Source of the DNA: Isoetes taiwanensis
Taxonomy: Eukaryota; Streptophyta; Lycopodiopsida; Isoetales; Isoetaceae
Assembly: GCA_021234155.1 (NCBI GenBank)
Contig: JAJEKV010000009.1
Coordinates: forward strand, 13,710,546-13,774,545
Length of the DNA: 64,000 nucleotides
Direction of reading: 5' to 3'
Within the stretch, counting starts at the first letter, position 1; the number at the start of each line of letters is the position of its first letter. Under the pieces are notes generated by a model. That model saw only the letters and a list, made by a program, of their open reading frames with translations. It had not been told where the DNA came from and did no database searches. Below are positions 11,601-22,984 of this stretch, piece after piece. The position numbers and the translations under genes are program-made.

Positions 11601-14515
11601 TTACTCTGAGACCTAACCGGCCTCTCGCTTTTTGCTCGACGTTTTAAAGTTGCCTATTAATGAGTTTTACCGTAAGATCAACACAAGAAAAATAAAAGAA
11701 GACAGACCGCCATTAGTTACCCACCGCCATAGCCTTCCCACCTTCTCGCAATCAAATCCACAAAAACGGTTGTTTCATGCTTCCTATCCGCTTCCACCTC
11801 CGCTTGAACGATGCCCGGAAACAAGGCAAGGCAAGTCGACTTTGGAAACAAGGTAAAAGGCAAGTTGACAGAGAAAAAGGCATGGCGGCAAAAACCAAGT
11901 AAGTCTAACTTACTAGAACGCAAGGGCAAAGCGCCGCTTAAGGCGACTTTGAAACATGGCGGCAAAGGCAAAGTCGAAGGCGGCAATGCAAAACCCAGCC
12001 TGACCGCCGTGACATTTCAAATTTCAGCCAATAACATGTTAGGACCCGATCAAGATCTCCACCGCTCATCTCTGGCCTTTAAAAATATGCCATATTTTAA
12101 TTTTCACATGCTACTAACTTAATATTTTTTTTATCAATTCATTACTCCTAGCATAGTTTGAACTTCATTACTTAATGGGAAGTTTTCATTTTATGTTTGG
12201 GGCCGTTGATGGGAGGAATATTCCTCCCTTTATGTCAAATCAAGGGCCTTCTCTTTTTTGGAGGCAAGGACCCATACAAATGTCAAAGGTGCACAGAAAA
12301 TAGAACCAACCATTGGCCTGACATGGCCGTAAAAATTCAAAATACCAAATCGCACACCAACAAGCACTAGCGGCGGCCTCGCTACACCGGATCCATCGCC
12401 TGCTAACGGTGTAATCAGAATCCGCATGCCGATCATATGGTTGAAGAAAAGAGGAGCAAAAACACCCATTCAATAAGCTACTCGCTTATCCATCTATCGC
12501 TATCCATCTCTCATGTGGATTTGAACCCACGGCACCAAAACTTCCAAATAGAGAAAACAAAAATGAGAAGCAAAGAGGGCACAAAAACTACTTCACAAGC
12601 ACCTTCCGTATGACTTTTAGACTACTTTCACACATAATATAGAAAGAGACAGATGAGAAGCAACGACACAAATCATTTAACGAGGCCACCGACCCCTCGC
12701 GACCGCCTCAAGACATCCGGCCGCCTTTGCTCGCTTCTAATGGCGCCGCAAGATTTATTCTTTGGTCTCCGATGTTGCATTGATTTGATGCTCCTGTGCC
12801 CGCTTATCCGCTTTGATGCCCCGTGAACAAGTAAAACCTTAAGAAGAAACGGAGGAATCGAACCGTGAGCTCTAAGAAAAGAAAAAAGGGCAGCCTTATC
12901 TATTCCCTAGGAAAACGGTCCCCTACCACTGCAAAAAAAAATACATTCTAAATCTTGTACCACCGAGTATAGATAACGATAGGCTAATTTGAGTGCAATC
13001 CACAGTTCCCATGTGCATCATGATCATAAGATATGAAAAATCATTCAAAACATGTGGTTGTTAAAGGGTTGAATCTATGTGAACACAATAGTAGGAATTG
13101 ACAAAAAATGATATGCCTGCAGATAACATGAATCCCTTAAACGGGACCAATATGTGATTTTTAACTAAGCGTTGTGGAGATCAATGGAGCTAATCCTGCA
13201 GAAGCTTGAACTGTCGGGGTTATAAATACCTAGGGTCAATGCTCAAGCAATATTATGGTCAATGCTTTTAAAACAATGATTTCTACTAGAGTGTTTTGCA
13301 TGGTTGTAAAGGTTAGAAATTAGATAAGAAAAGTGACATAACAATTTGCATAAAGTCTCTATCAAAATGAACTCAAACTAAAATTTTATTAACTCACAAA
13401 TTGCCCTCCATCAAATAATAATGTGGAAGCATAATGTGTGTACATCCACAACTACAAACTAAGTTTGTCGCCTTCACATGTAAAGTTCTTAAGTCGATCA
13501 TTTGTCTATCTCCATAATCTCGATATCACAACTATTCTATAGAGATGCACGATTAAACCTTTAGAATAAGTTCTATCTTCATGTCGGATCCCAAAACTTC
13601 GAATCCACAAGAAATATTCACAAGCTAATGTACTTACTCAACATCGCAATCGTATGCGACTTGTAGGACCCTCGACATTACAAATCTTGAGATCATTTCC
13701 ACCCTAGAAATTGAACTGTAATTAATATCTCAAATTATGTTTGTTAAGTTTAGATAAAACCACTATAAAATACTATCAACTATAAAGAAAAACCATGAAA
13801 GATTTGACTATATAGACTACGTTAGCTTCCATCTTGCTTAAGATTGACCAAAGAAACCATGTTAAAAAACCACAAGTAATTTAAAGTCATAATAACTTAG
13901 GAAAGTAGATATAAAACCACACAATGATTTAAATGTTCCATGACAAAAACCACTAGCATTCTTTTGTGAATAAGAAATTGCAAAAGTCAATCAACAAACC
14001 ATATTAAAAAACTAGTAACAATTTGACAAGTCATGTTAGCTTAGAAATTACTATGGAAAACCTCACATAAAAAATGCTATGTCTAGAACCATTAAAGTAT
14101 TTATAGTAAAAAAACACTAACATTTTGGCATGTCGTGTTTTCTTGCAAAACTAGGATGAAAAACCACAAACAAAAACATGTTATCAAACTATATAAAAAA
14201 CCTTGAAGTATTACCAGTTAAATCCGCTCTCAAAACCATCTACACATATTAAAAAACTAGTAAACATCCCTTTCTTACTCTAAATGTTGCAAACTGCATG
14301 ATTAACCACCATGACATGTCAAATCAGTACCAAAAAGCTTGATAAAAACCTTTATCACTTTGAAATAACCATATTACAGTATAAACTAGCATATAAAACC
14401 ACATTCACATTTTAAAAACCACTTCAATATGTGGATTTTATTGAGAAAAAGTATTTTTGCTCAGAAAACCACTATCATAGTGGTTTTGTAGTGGTTATTT
14501 ATAATGGTTAAATTT
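8640..14515. mobile_element. 5.9-kb insert with AAAACCAC/GTGGTTTT-rich ends, class uncertain
   Basis: Gypsy protease (ending 8,592) and gag (beginning 14,532) are on the same strand and should be adjacent, so the sequence between them is an insertion. Its two ends (about 8,640-9,980 and 13,740-14,515) are unusually rich in AAAACCAC or its complement, with GTGGTTTT mostly on the left and AAAACCAC mostly on the right, as expected for a long, diverged inverted repeat. A short palindromic stretch, ACCACTATCATAGTGGT, lies near the right end (14,467-14,483). I could not fix a terminal motif or target duplication. The middle (10.1-12.9 kb) has weakly coding-like pieces that I cannot name and a fragment with tRNA-like B boxes on the minus strand. 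A Mutator-like or other long-TIR DNA element is possible. Confidence 0.5.
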
Positions 14516-14531
14516 TTGGGCGCCTTGTGTA

Positions 14532-15150
14532 TCAGGGCTGCCTGTGTTGCCTGATTGATATAGGGATATTCGTGCATGCGATGACCTGGACAGAAGCAAC
14601 AGAAATAGGCCTTGTCACGTTGGTGCTGTTCCCGAGCATTTTATGGCAGAGACTGGAGGAGCTGCTGCACTGCGGTACCCGGGGCACCCAACTTATCAGG
14701 AACATTGAAGATGACTTTCTTTTCTGATTTTTGATAAGGAGGTTGTTGAGGGGTTCCAGACTAGGAGAACGGGTTTTATAGGGAATATATGGCTTGCTCT
14801 GGATTGCATTTGGAGGTCGTTGGTAAGGTGCTTTTGGTGTGTCTTCCTCTAAACTCAGGGCTTTTGCTTCAGCCTCCGCTACTGTCTTGGGATCAATGGC
14901 GCGGACCATCTTCCTTAATGTGGGTGATAACCCCTCGACGTAACCTTCGACTGCGCGGCGTTCATTGATCCCTAGGACATAAAGTCCGAGGCACATGAAT
15001 TACTCCAGATAGGTATGTACCATCATGTCTTGCCGCTCCAAACAATAAAATGTCCTTCATCTATTTGCGCCATGCCCGAGGAACATAATGGGACTTGAAG
15101 GCCTTGGCAAAGGTTTTGAACTTGCAATGCCCCCTATTGCTTTAGATGAT
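14532..15150 (-). pseudogene. Ty3/gypsy gag (capsid region)
   Basis: The minus-strand frame from 14,996 includes GINERRAVEGYVEGLSPTLR, then RKMVRAIDPKTVAEAEAKAL and SLEED, typical of the end of the plant retrotransposon gag domain. Upstream frames (15,000-15,150) include TFAKAFKSHYVPRAWRK, the F..AF...Y.P block of the same domain. Capsid assembly is the family role. Downstream the frame breaks where a zinc knuckle would be. Together with the protease at 8.4-8.6 kb it is one element split by the 5.9-kb insert. Confidence 0.8.
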
Positions 15151-15159
15151 AACGCATAC

Positions 15160-16462
15160 CCCTTCCACCGCATTCTTAAGGACTTAGTGAGGTTGGTGGT
15201 GGCTCCCCTTTACCCCAATATTCTTGTACCATAAGATTTACCGACTACAAAGATCTCATCGAGCTGTGACTCTGCCTACACCAAAACGCTTAGTGCCGAG
15301 AACCGAAAGCAAGTCCATGGTTTTTCCATGCTAGTAATCATGAATCCATCGCCTTCTCTTTAACTATTGTCCAAGAAGAAGAATGGTGGCTGGCGTTTAG
15401 ATCGTTGGTGTGGGTGGGGCCACCCTCAGACCGCACTTCGTCCCGCCTTCGCCACGACAGTGGCCTATAGGCCTTTTGAGGACGATAGTTGAAGTTGCTT
15501 CATATGGCGCTTTTAATGATAAGCAACCCTTGTCAGCATAAGGCGCCTCGGTTCCATGCATCGCCCACCTGAGGGGACGCAAGCACCATCTAAAATATTA
15601 ATAAAAAAGAAAAATGAGCACAACATACACACATTGCTCGTGAATGTAGAAGAAAAGGTTTATCATTAAAGAGGATGAAAATTTACATTCAAAAGAAGTC
15701 CCAAAGGACCTAAATCGTAATTGAAATTATGTCCTATAGAAGATGGTTATACTTGATGATTATACATTGGTTCCCAAAGGGATATACAGATATAATCAAT
15801 AAAGTCCTCCCTAGTCCTCCCTTTCCTTTAGGCGAAGGCCGCCGGCCGCCGCTTGAGCGCCGGGCTTCGTGGTTGTTTAGGCGTAGTGATGGATGGCGGC
15901 GCGGGAGGTGCAAAGGATGGGTGGCGCCGCCGCGAGAGCGTTCGAAAGGTGTGTGTGCTGAGAGCATGCCTCGATCTGGAGCCGCTTTAGTGAGGAGGCA
16001 CTTCCACCGGGCGATTTCCCTCGAAAGAGCTCGAAGCGCCCCACCCTCGCCCTCTGCGATTGGCGCTAGGGGCGCTTGGTTTCCAAGACCCGGGCCAGAA
16101 GAGGTTACGGTTCCGGCGTTCGGGTGAAGTCTTGTCTCTGTTGGAGGTATGCTTATTGCTTTTTTGCAATAGCATGGATTTTTGATGCGTAGTCATCCCG
16201 CAACAGCTTTTTTCCCCGTGTGGTTTTAATCCGGCCATGGTGATTATGGTTTGTTCCGCGGGCTTCGGGTCCTTGTTCGTTAGGACTTCGTCCCGCTTTT
16301 GTACTTGTGGTCCCATAACCCGATTGGGTTCCGTGGACATTAAAAGTTTCTTCCTTCCTTCCTTCCTTCCTCACTGAGCGTACTAAGTTATATTTACGCC
16401 ACGCTTCGATGATGATGTCCTGATTTATAATAAAAAGATTAAATAAGTCATTCTTCGCTCCA
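15160..16462. other. Unassigned interval, probably gypsy leader and older sequence
   Basis: No gene can be supported. Open frames on both strands in 15.73-16.35 kb overlap each other and lack recognisable motifs. A short (TTCC)n run occurs near 16,350-16,370. No LTR matching the 31.4-kb family is visible here, so the 5' LTR of the minus-strand gypsy element is missing or too diverged to see. Confidence 0.4.
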
Positions 16463-16493
16463 ATATGTAGCAAAATAACAGGGGGTTCCAGGG

Positions 16494-16915
16494 GGATTTG
16501 ATATGGACGTAAAAAATAACAATTCCTGAAACCATAGACTATATATCCCTAAAACGCTTGAATGTGTTGTTATAAAAAAAAATATAAATTCAAGAAAAAA
16601 ACAATCACATTAACTCACTGGGTATATTGGTTAAAGTAGTTTTATTAGGACAATGAGTTATTTTGTAGAGGTTCGAGCCCCCGTATTTCATATTCTAAAA
16701 TCCTAGACAAAGCCGTATAGAGGTTCGATATTCTCTAAAAACCTTAGGGGAAATCGTATTTATATTTCAAAATCATAGGCGCCCAATCATAAATGACTAA
16801 AAAAGCGAAAACGAAACGAGGGTGCTAACAGCCCCAACATAAAACTGAAATGTAGGATCGACTTAATCCGACGATCGTGGTAGTCCGGGGTGCACCTCGT
16901 TTAGAATATGTAGCA
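16494..16915 (+). repeat. ~400-bp direct repeat, left copy
   Basis: From GGATTTGATATGGACGTAAA to ATATGTAGCA this is a close copy of 19,818-20,219. It includes GAGGTTCGAGCCCCC at about 16,668, which fits an RNA polymerase III B box (GGTTCGANNCC), but no convincing A box lies at the right distance. It could be a terminal direct repeat of a short element or one of two copies of a SINE-like family. Confidence 0.8.
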
Positions 16916-19404
16916 TTATAACAAGGGGTTTCTTTTGTATTTTTGTACGTTTTTCCCTAAGGTTTTTATATGATTTCATGAATGTATTTGATGAGGTGTA
17001 CTAATTAGTATATCTAGAGTGCGCATACGCTTAAACTAATTTTGATGCCTAATTCCAATGGTTTAGACCCATATGTCATATATTGTTTTTTATATTATTG
17101 TATTTTCTTGTAGTATTATATTGTGCTCGACATGCAAGCCTCGAGATAACCCATTTTAGGGTTATAGGGTTATGTGTTGGGAACTTATTGGATTCCTTCA
17201 GCATGGGGGACACCGGAGGCAGAGTCGAGCCCTAACTCCGACGCAGAATTCGTGACCGGTAATGTAGAGAGTTTCCGCAAGAGGGCAAGCCCTTCTTCAA
17301 TAGTTTGTTCACGGATCGTGAGGACGTAAGGCTCATTTAAGCAATTTACCAATATCCCCCATTTTATTTTATTACGAGGTCGCTTTTCCGGATTCCTTTC
17401 TTGATCCTTTGTTAAAGTTGCAAAGCCGCCTCTTTTGTAGTCTTGTTCGTCCCACTTTCCTTGCCATGGCCTAGCCGATTGGGTCAGCTTTAGCTGTTCA
17501 AAAAAATTTTGGGCTGTTAATTTGAAGCAATTTATGGTGTATAGCGCAGTTGAAGTCTCGATCCCTTTGGCCTGTGTTTGGGGTTGCACATTTCTTGGCA
17601 CATTTCAATCCAATCTTTGTATGGTACCTAAATTGGAGTCATCTATTGAAGGAATATATTTGTCGCTATTGCTTCGCTTGAAGAAAGCTACTTATGTCGA
17701 GCCCGAAAAGTTGATTCACGTAAAATTAGGGATTTGCCATAACATTTTGACATGCGCCTATCCGCCTATACCGGACAAGGGCGTTTTTATAGACCGTTAG
17801 ATTGAAGTGATGGCATCGGATAGTGGTGACTCTCCCGAGTACCGTGGTTCTCGCTTTTAGTTAGGGCTGGAAGAGCTTGTGGAACACAAAGCTAAGTGTC
17901 CCTTCAGCCCGGGCTACTTGCCAAATGATGGGTGTAGTCAGGCATGCTCCTCGATTTCAGCTTTGATGTTCATGACCGATCTTGTCATTATAAATTAATG
18001 CCCCTGCGGAGCAGAATTGCAAAGCCCTTGTGATGCGAGGGAAATGGATAGGCATTGTGTGACACCGCCCATGAAGTTAGTTAGTTGTCCCTTTGTACAG
18101 ACAGTCGCATGGCAATGGTGCCCCGTGAGTGCCATAAAACAAAGATTGTGTTGATGCGATGGGGAGGCACCTTTTCTACCGCTACAAATAGTTCGTATAA
18201 GAGATGATGGTTGAAGATCAAGGACAACGCCTTTCTTCTCGACAAGGTTAGCTTATTTGCTTTGACAGCTTTATTGTAGTAAAATGACAAGTCATAAGTT
18301 ATTCCGTGAGTATGAGAAGGCTCGACTTTTGTAAGAAAATGGTGGCCACATGCTTTCATGGCCAAACCAGTATGTTATCCTTCCAACAAGAGACAAGAAG
18401 GCACTCAAATAAAATCGAACTGCATTGCAATCGAGATGACTTTCATAGGGTCCAAAATTTAGCCCGAAGCCCAAAGAGCTTTGAGCTCTTGCCGCAAAAA
18501 CCCCGGGTTGTCACCCCGGAAATTGAAATGTCAGGCTCATGGGGCCACCCTTGGCCCCCTCTTGGCTAAAGCTAGGTTGGGAACCCACTCTTCATCTAAG
18601 CACCAAAGGAACCCGAGAAGCTTCATGGAAATGTTGAAAATGATGTAGCTTTATTACTAGTGCGTAATCTTCCTATGCATTTTACGTATAGGATATGGAA
18701 GTAGTCCAATAGTTAGTGGCAAGAAGGCGTGTCTTTGGCTATATATCCACTTTTTGTTCTATACATATTTATCCCGTGATTGTGGCAAAAGAATGCTTTA
18801 TTTAGCCAAAGATTGCTACACAAGAATTTTTATAAATCATTCTTTCAAATTCCTACCGAAGTTATACAAATGATCCAAATGCCGAGATTTTATTATCGTA
18901 AGATTTTTGCCCTCGGCCGCTAAAGCTTTGGTGATGAGCCTATGAAATGGTGAAGTCTATGGAATAGTGGGCATCTTATGTTTATGGCACATGGATTTGT
19001 TGGCCTCCGCAACCGAGAATGCAAAAATAGTGCTTTTCTTGAAGGTACATCTTGTTTTTGTTTTCTTGTTTTGCTTCACTTGTGCAAAGGTTTAATTATT
19101 TTCCACAACATAAGTTGCGAGATGGCTATTAGGATAATATGGGTTCAAATCCTATAAGATCTGCTATTGATAGCTCAATCTTAAATTGTACATCGATATT
19201 TTCTTATACACATTGCATATTCTCTTGACAACTAAATCACATGCAATGATGTACTTATCAATATTGGGCATGGTGCTTTGTCTCTTCCTAGTATAATTTC
19301 TCTCATTGTTCCTAACATATGAAAGACCTTCTAGGGCGATGTGTAATCTTCGTGTTTTTTTGTTAGGGCCCGAAGGGCCCAAAATTTTTTTTAATATAAC
19401 AATC
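16916..19404 (-). other. Unidentified minus-strand coding remnants between the direct repeats
   Basis: Minus-strand frames at 17,601-17,185 (rich in K, E and Q; KWDEQDYKRGGFATLTKDQE) and 18,365-18,081 (ITYDLSFYYNKAVKANKLTL) have protein-like composition but match no family I recognise. They are separated by broken frames, so if they are one gene it is decayed. The plus strand at 17,522-17,800 is also open but has poorer composition. The span is enclosed by two ~400-bp direct repeats, suggesting it is the internal part of a short non-autonomous element. Confidence 0.3.
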
Positions 19405-19788
19405 ACAAACCATTGCATTTAACACATTTAAATTAAAATCCCCCTTAAACCCCCTTTGGTTTGGGTGCATATTCACACGGGGGGTTACGTAGGGCAGCGA
19501 GAGCTCCAAAAATATATTTACAATACATGTACAAAATTAACACCATTAAGTACATTCTCTCAAACCTTATAGTATTTTACAAACTTTGTTATACAGTATA
19601 CAAAAACTTGTACATGCATACCCCACAAACGAGGATCGCTACGTACGGTCCAGATCTTGGAATAAAGGGCAAATATGCCCATCCGACAGCTCTCGTTGCC
19701 CGGAGTAACCCCCCGTGTGAATATGCACCCAAACCAAAGGGGGTTTAAGGGGGATTTTAATTTAAATGTGTTAAATGCAATGGTTTGT
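19405..19788. mobile_element. Foldback MITE with ~95-100 bp inverted arms
   Basis: The left arm (19,405-~19,505, starting ACAAACCATTGCATTTAACA) is the reverse complement of the right arm (~19,690-19,788, ending GCAATGGTTTGT), with only a few mismatches near the loop side. The arms carry runs such as TTTGGTTTGGGTGCATATTC. The ~180-bp loop is non-coding. Flanks are AT-rich and a target duplication is not certain. Such near-perfect arms imply a young insertion. Confidence 0.85.
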
Positions 19789-19817
19789 ATTAATAATGTT
19801 AATGGTGTTGTGTGTGC

Positions 19818-20219
19818 GGATTTGATATGGACGTAAAAAATAACAATTCTTGAAACCATAGACCATATATCCCTAAAACAATTGAATGTGTTGTTATAAA
19901 AAAAACATAAATTCAAGAAAAAAAACAATCACATTAACTCACGGGGTATATTGGTCAATAGTACAATGAGTTATTTTGGTAGAGGTTCGAGCCCCCGTAT
20001 TTCATATTCTAAAATCCTAGACAAAGCCATATAGAGGTTCGATATTCCCTTAGGCGAAATCGTATTTCATATTTCAAAATCATAGGCGCCTCCAATCATA
20101 AATGACTATAAGCGAAACGAGAGGTGCTAACATGCCCCCAACATACAATCTGAGTCGTAGGATCGACGAATCCGACGACTGTGATAGTCCGGGGTGCATC
20201 TCGTTTAGAATATGTAGCA
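19818..20219 (+). repeat. ~400-bp direct repeat, right copy
   Basis: Close copy of 16,494-16,915 in the same orientation, 3.3 kb downstream. The right boundary runs into ATATGTAGCAAAATAACAG (20,210-20,228), identical to the 19 bases at 16,463-16,481 just outside the left copy. It lacks the extra bases seen after TATTGGT in the left copy. Confidence 0.8.
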
Positions 20220-20485
20220 AAATAACAGATGATCGTCAATATTGTGGAAGGCATCCACATTGGTGGTCTCCCAATAGTCCCAATCCCTCTGCTTCTTGCA
20301 TTGTAAATTGCGGAGGGCCTTGTCCTGAAGGAGCATGACAATTTTCCACCCGTTGGCGGAGTGCTGTGGCAAGGCTATCCCTGTAACAGGCGGTGTAGAT
20401 TGATAATTCAAGGCGCTACATATAAATGATTAGCAAGGGAAAAGGACAATCATTACAAGAAAACTATAGTTTTTTTTTTTATTAA

Positions 20486-21639
20486 TTAATCGGCACAAAA
20501 TTGCATATATGAGAAATACATACAAGGATGGCCAAAGGCCAAACAATAAGACCCAAAAAAATGATGCTCAGGAATTAGGTCCTGCATCCTGGTCCATATC
20601 TGTAGGAGGTTCTGGTGGTTGTCGCTAGCGGAGCAAAGCGACACCGGGGTTGATCGTGAGGGCAGCTGCTGAGGCAACGGCGGGAGGGAAGCAATAGCCA
20701 ATGGTGCGGCTACCACCATCTTCATGCTCATCCAGGCGGCGATGTCCTGGCTAAAGCAGCAAGTGCTAAGTCGCGATTTATAAGCACTATAGCATGAAGA
20801 TTTGAAGGGAGCTTTCTATTTCCGACCATAGCGGACAAGACCCTTAGTGCCCAGAAAGATGCCTCGGCCTCTGGAGCGAGTGCTCTAACAAAGAATAGCA
20901 CCTGACCTTGGCGGAAAGCTGAGAGGAAGAACCTTGTGAGATGGTTCGTCAAGGCCGCTATCTCTGAATCCGTGGAGGTCGCCACTTCTGCATCAAGGTT
21001 CACTTGTAACCGCCTCCTCTTAGGGCTTCTTCCTTCTCCTTTGAGATGCTCCTTGTTATCGAGAGGTCTTCCCTCTTCGCCCTTCTTCCATCTCCAGTAT
21101 TGCCACATCATTAATGTTAGGGACGGTGGCTCCATGGTGGCGAAAGCTGCCTTCGTGGGAGGAGAAGGAGGATCCCAAGCATGAGATGCCTCAATCGCAA
21201 GCAGAATTTCAAATTGTGTTCTAGATCCCTGGGAACCTAACCTAAACAACCATATCTCGGAGGGTATTCAAGAGGTGAAAAATCAATGAAATCATCCTGA
21301 CAATATGCTGCAAGCTCATATAAGACAAGGTCTTTGTGCATAGCCCGGGAGTCGGCTATTACATGGTACGCCCACAAAATATCATCAAGCAGTAGGTACT
21401 CTTGATTATCGTGAAGGATTGTAGGAAGTCCATCTAATCCCATGAAGTTTGCGGCCCCGAGTTCGACATGGGGCTGGTTGGTGGCGAGGACGGCCTGTAT
21501 GACTTATGCGCCATCTTCTTCTTCGGATCGCCAGAATAGGTACCTTCCCCTTTCCAATGGAGTGGAGTCCGCCTACATATTGGTCCATAAGAATGGCCAA
21601 AGAAAAGCGGATCTCAAAATAGGTCTGTTGGCGGCCAAG
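20486..21639 (-). pseudogene. Decayed coding region of unknown family, 3' half, interrupted by the TIR transposon
   Basis: Minus-strand frames give RQQTYFEIRFSLAILMDQYV (from 21,639), DGLPTILHDNQEYLLLDDIL with DDFIDFSPLEYPPRY (21,443-21,237), and a longer helical frame (21,249-20,728) with SDSEIAALTNHLTRFFLSAF and KKGEEGRP / KRRRL basic stretches. The first frame continues from the other side of the transposon (29,007 upward) without change of phase, so it was one coding sequence before insertion. No domain is recognised. Stops and frame changes show decay. It could be the gag-like region of an LTR element, whose 5' LTR might be the one at 31.4-32.9 kb, or a captured host gene. Confidence 0.5.
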
Positions 21640-21667
21640 GAGCAAAAGTATGTTGGTGGGTATCAAA
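21640..21667 (+). repeat. Left terminal inverted repeat of the transposon
   Basis: GAGCAAAAGTATGTTGGTGG followed by GTATCAAA. It matches the reverse complement of 28,979-29,006 apart from one base near the tip and one T/C difference inside. A second shared motif (GGTGCTGGTG) lies subterminally at both ends. Confidence 0.85.
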
Positions 21668-22148
21668 AGCATGCATCCGGACGTATGCTTATAACAGGGT
21701 TTTAGCCCGCTTAAAGCACCCCTGCTTTTGCTTAATTTGGGTGCTGGTGGGTGTAACTGCCCGTCATTTTTTCCACGCCCTTCATGTACTCAAACGTCCA
21801 CCTCAGCAACGAACCGTTAGGAAATGATTGTGGATTTTAATGGATTTTCGTGGGCGAAAGGGTTGTACGCTGCAAATTCGAGTCCAGAACTACTTCGATC
21901 TCATGGCCCGCGCAAATTCTCCCTCTAATTCACTTATTCTCCCTCTATCAAGAAATTCATGGCGCTCCCTGATACCGGCCTGTAGGCAATCACACATTTA
22001 GCATTAGATTTTCGGCCTGATGAATTCCAATACACTGTTCCAGATTTATTGGATCTCACTAAAACATAGGAAATATCGCGTGAAGATCCAGTTTCCTCTG
22101 CAATTTATGGATGCATAGAGAAAGAGAGATTACAGATTACGGAATAAG

Positions 22149-22421
22149 ATGAGAAAAACAACGGTTAAATGGGAAGATCTGAGCATGAGACGCAGGCAAG
22201 AAATAGCCAAGTTTATAGTTGATTACTTCAACAAGCTTACCAAAAAGTATTCACCCGAACTCAAGGCCGATGTGATGAAGAGGGTGGTTCATCACCACTT
22301 AAATGGAAATCTCGTAACCCTGAATTTTGCCAAATCCAAAGGAGTGCAAGGCAAGTGGGGTGCCGCTTTCAACAACTTGAAAAAGCATAATGGTAGCCAC
22401 AAAGAGGCAAAGGAACCATGA
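22149..22421 (+). CDS. Small ORF at the 5' end of the transposase gene
   Basis: A 90-codon frame with protein-like composition: MRKTTVKWEDLSMRRRQEIA at the start, a helical middle (FIVDYFNKLTKKY) and KGVQGKWGAAFNNLKKHNG near the end. It is basic and mostly alpha-helical, which would suit a DNA-binding N-terminal domain, but I see no named motif. It lies about 0.5 kb inside the left TIR and on the transposase strand. It may be a first exon or a separate small protein. CAG/CTG sites and the frame are intact, unlike older elements in the window. Confidence 0.5.
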   Translation: MRKTTVKWEDLSMRRRQEIAKFIVDYFNKLTKKYSPELKADVMKRVVHHHLNGNLVTLNFAKSKGVQGKWGAAFNNLKKHNGSHKEAKEP

Positions 22422-22984
22422 TATTTGGAGAGCCGTAACTCCCATTAATCGGTGATGGCTTTTCCACAAAATCGCAGATGCAATTCCACTATGGCGTGGC
22501 TGTTAGGTACATCTAATTTTGATTTCATGCCCGTTTCTTTTTATGCTTTGAAGTGCTTGTATCTCACTGAGTGCACGAAATCAAGTCCAGGCTTTTTATG
22601 CTTTTGGTGCTTATATCTCCGAGAAAATGGCCGAGAGGTTCATTGAATAATGTGCAATATTTCTTATGATAGGTTCCAAAAGGGCAACAATTGCAACTGC
22701 TGCATTAAGAAAATCGGAAGCCGTCCTTGGATATGGTCCATGGTCTTACTTCCAAAGGAGGTTGAGGTGCGATTCTCTCACCCCTGCTTGCAAGGAAAGC
22801 ATAAATAGCAGAGTCTCTCCTTGCAAGAAGGATGTTGTGAACACTGTTGGAGACTCAGGCTTCCAAATTTCTTATCCCTTGCACCTTATGGAGGTCACAC
22901 AGGTATAAGTTTCCATACAAAAGCTCCTTGCAATTCTTGCATAAATATTTCTAACCAAAGGCCACCATTCAGCTGCAGCTTTTT

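Noticed and set aside
12500-12870. Minus-strand tRNA-like B boxes (GGTTCAAATCC, GGTTCGATTCC)
   Set aside because: No A boxes at proper distance and no cloverleaf; kept only as a note in the 8.6-14.5 kb insert.
15729-16127. 132-codon plus-strand ORF
   Set aside because: Arg/Pro/Gly-rich, overlaps open frames on the other strand, no motif; looks like a GC-rich chance frame.
19120-19155. tRNA gene or SINE at GGGTTCAAATCC
   Set aside because: A B-box-like sequence is present, but the nearest A-box-like sequence is only about 7 bases away and no cloverleaf can be drawn.
16494-20219. Complete LTR retrotransposon with 400-bp LTRs
   Set aside because: No primer-binding site next to the left repeat and no polypurine tract before the right one on either strand, and no retroelement domain between them.
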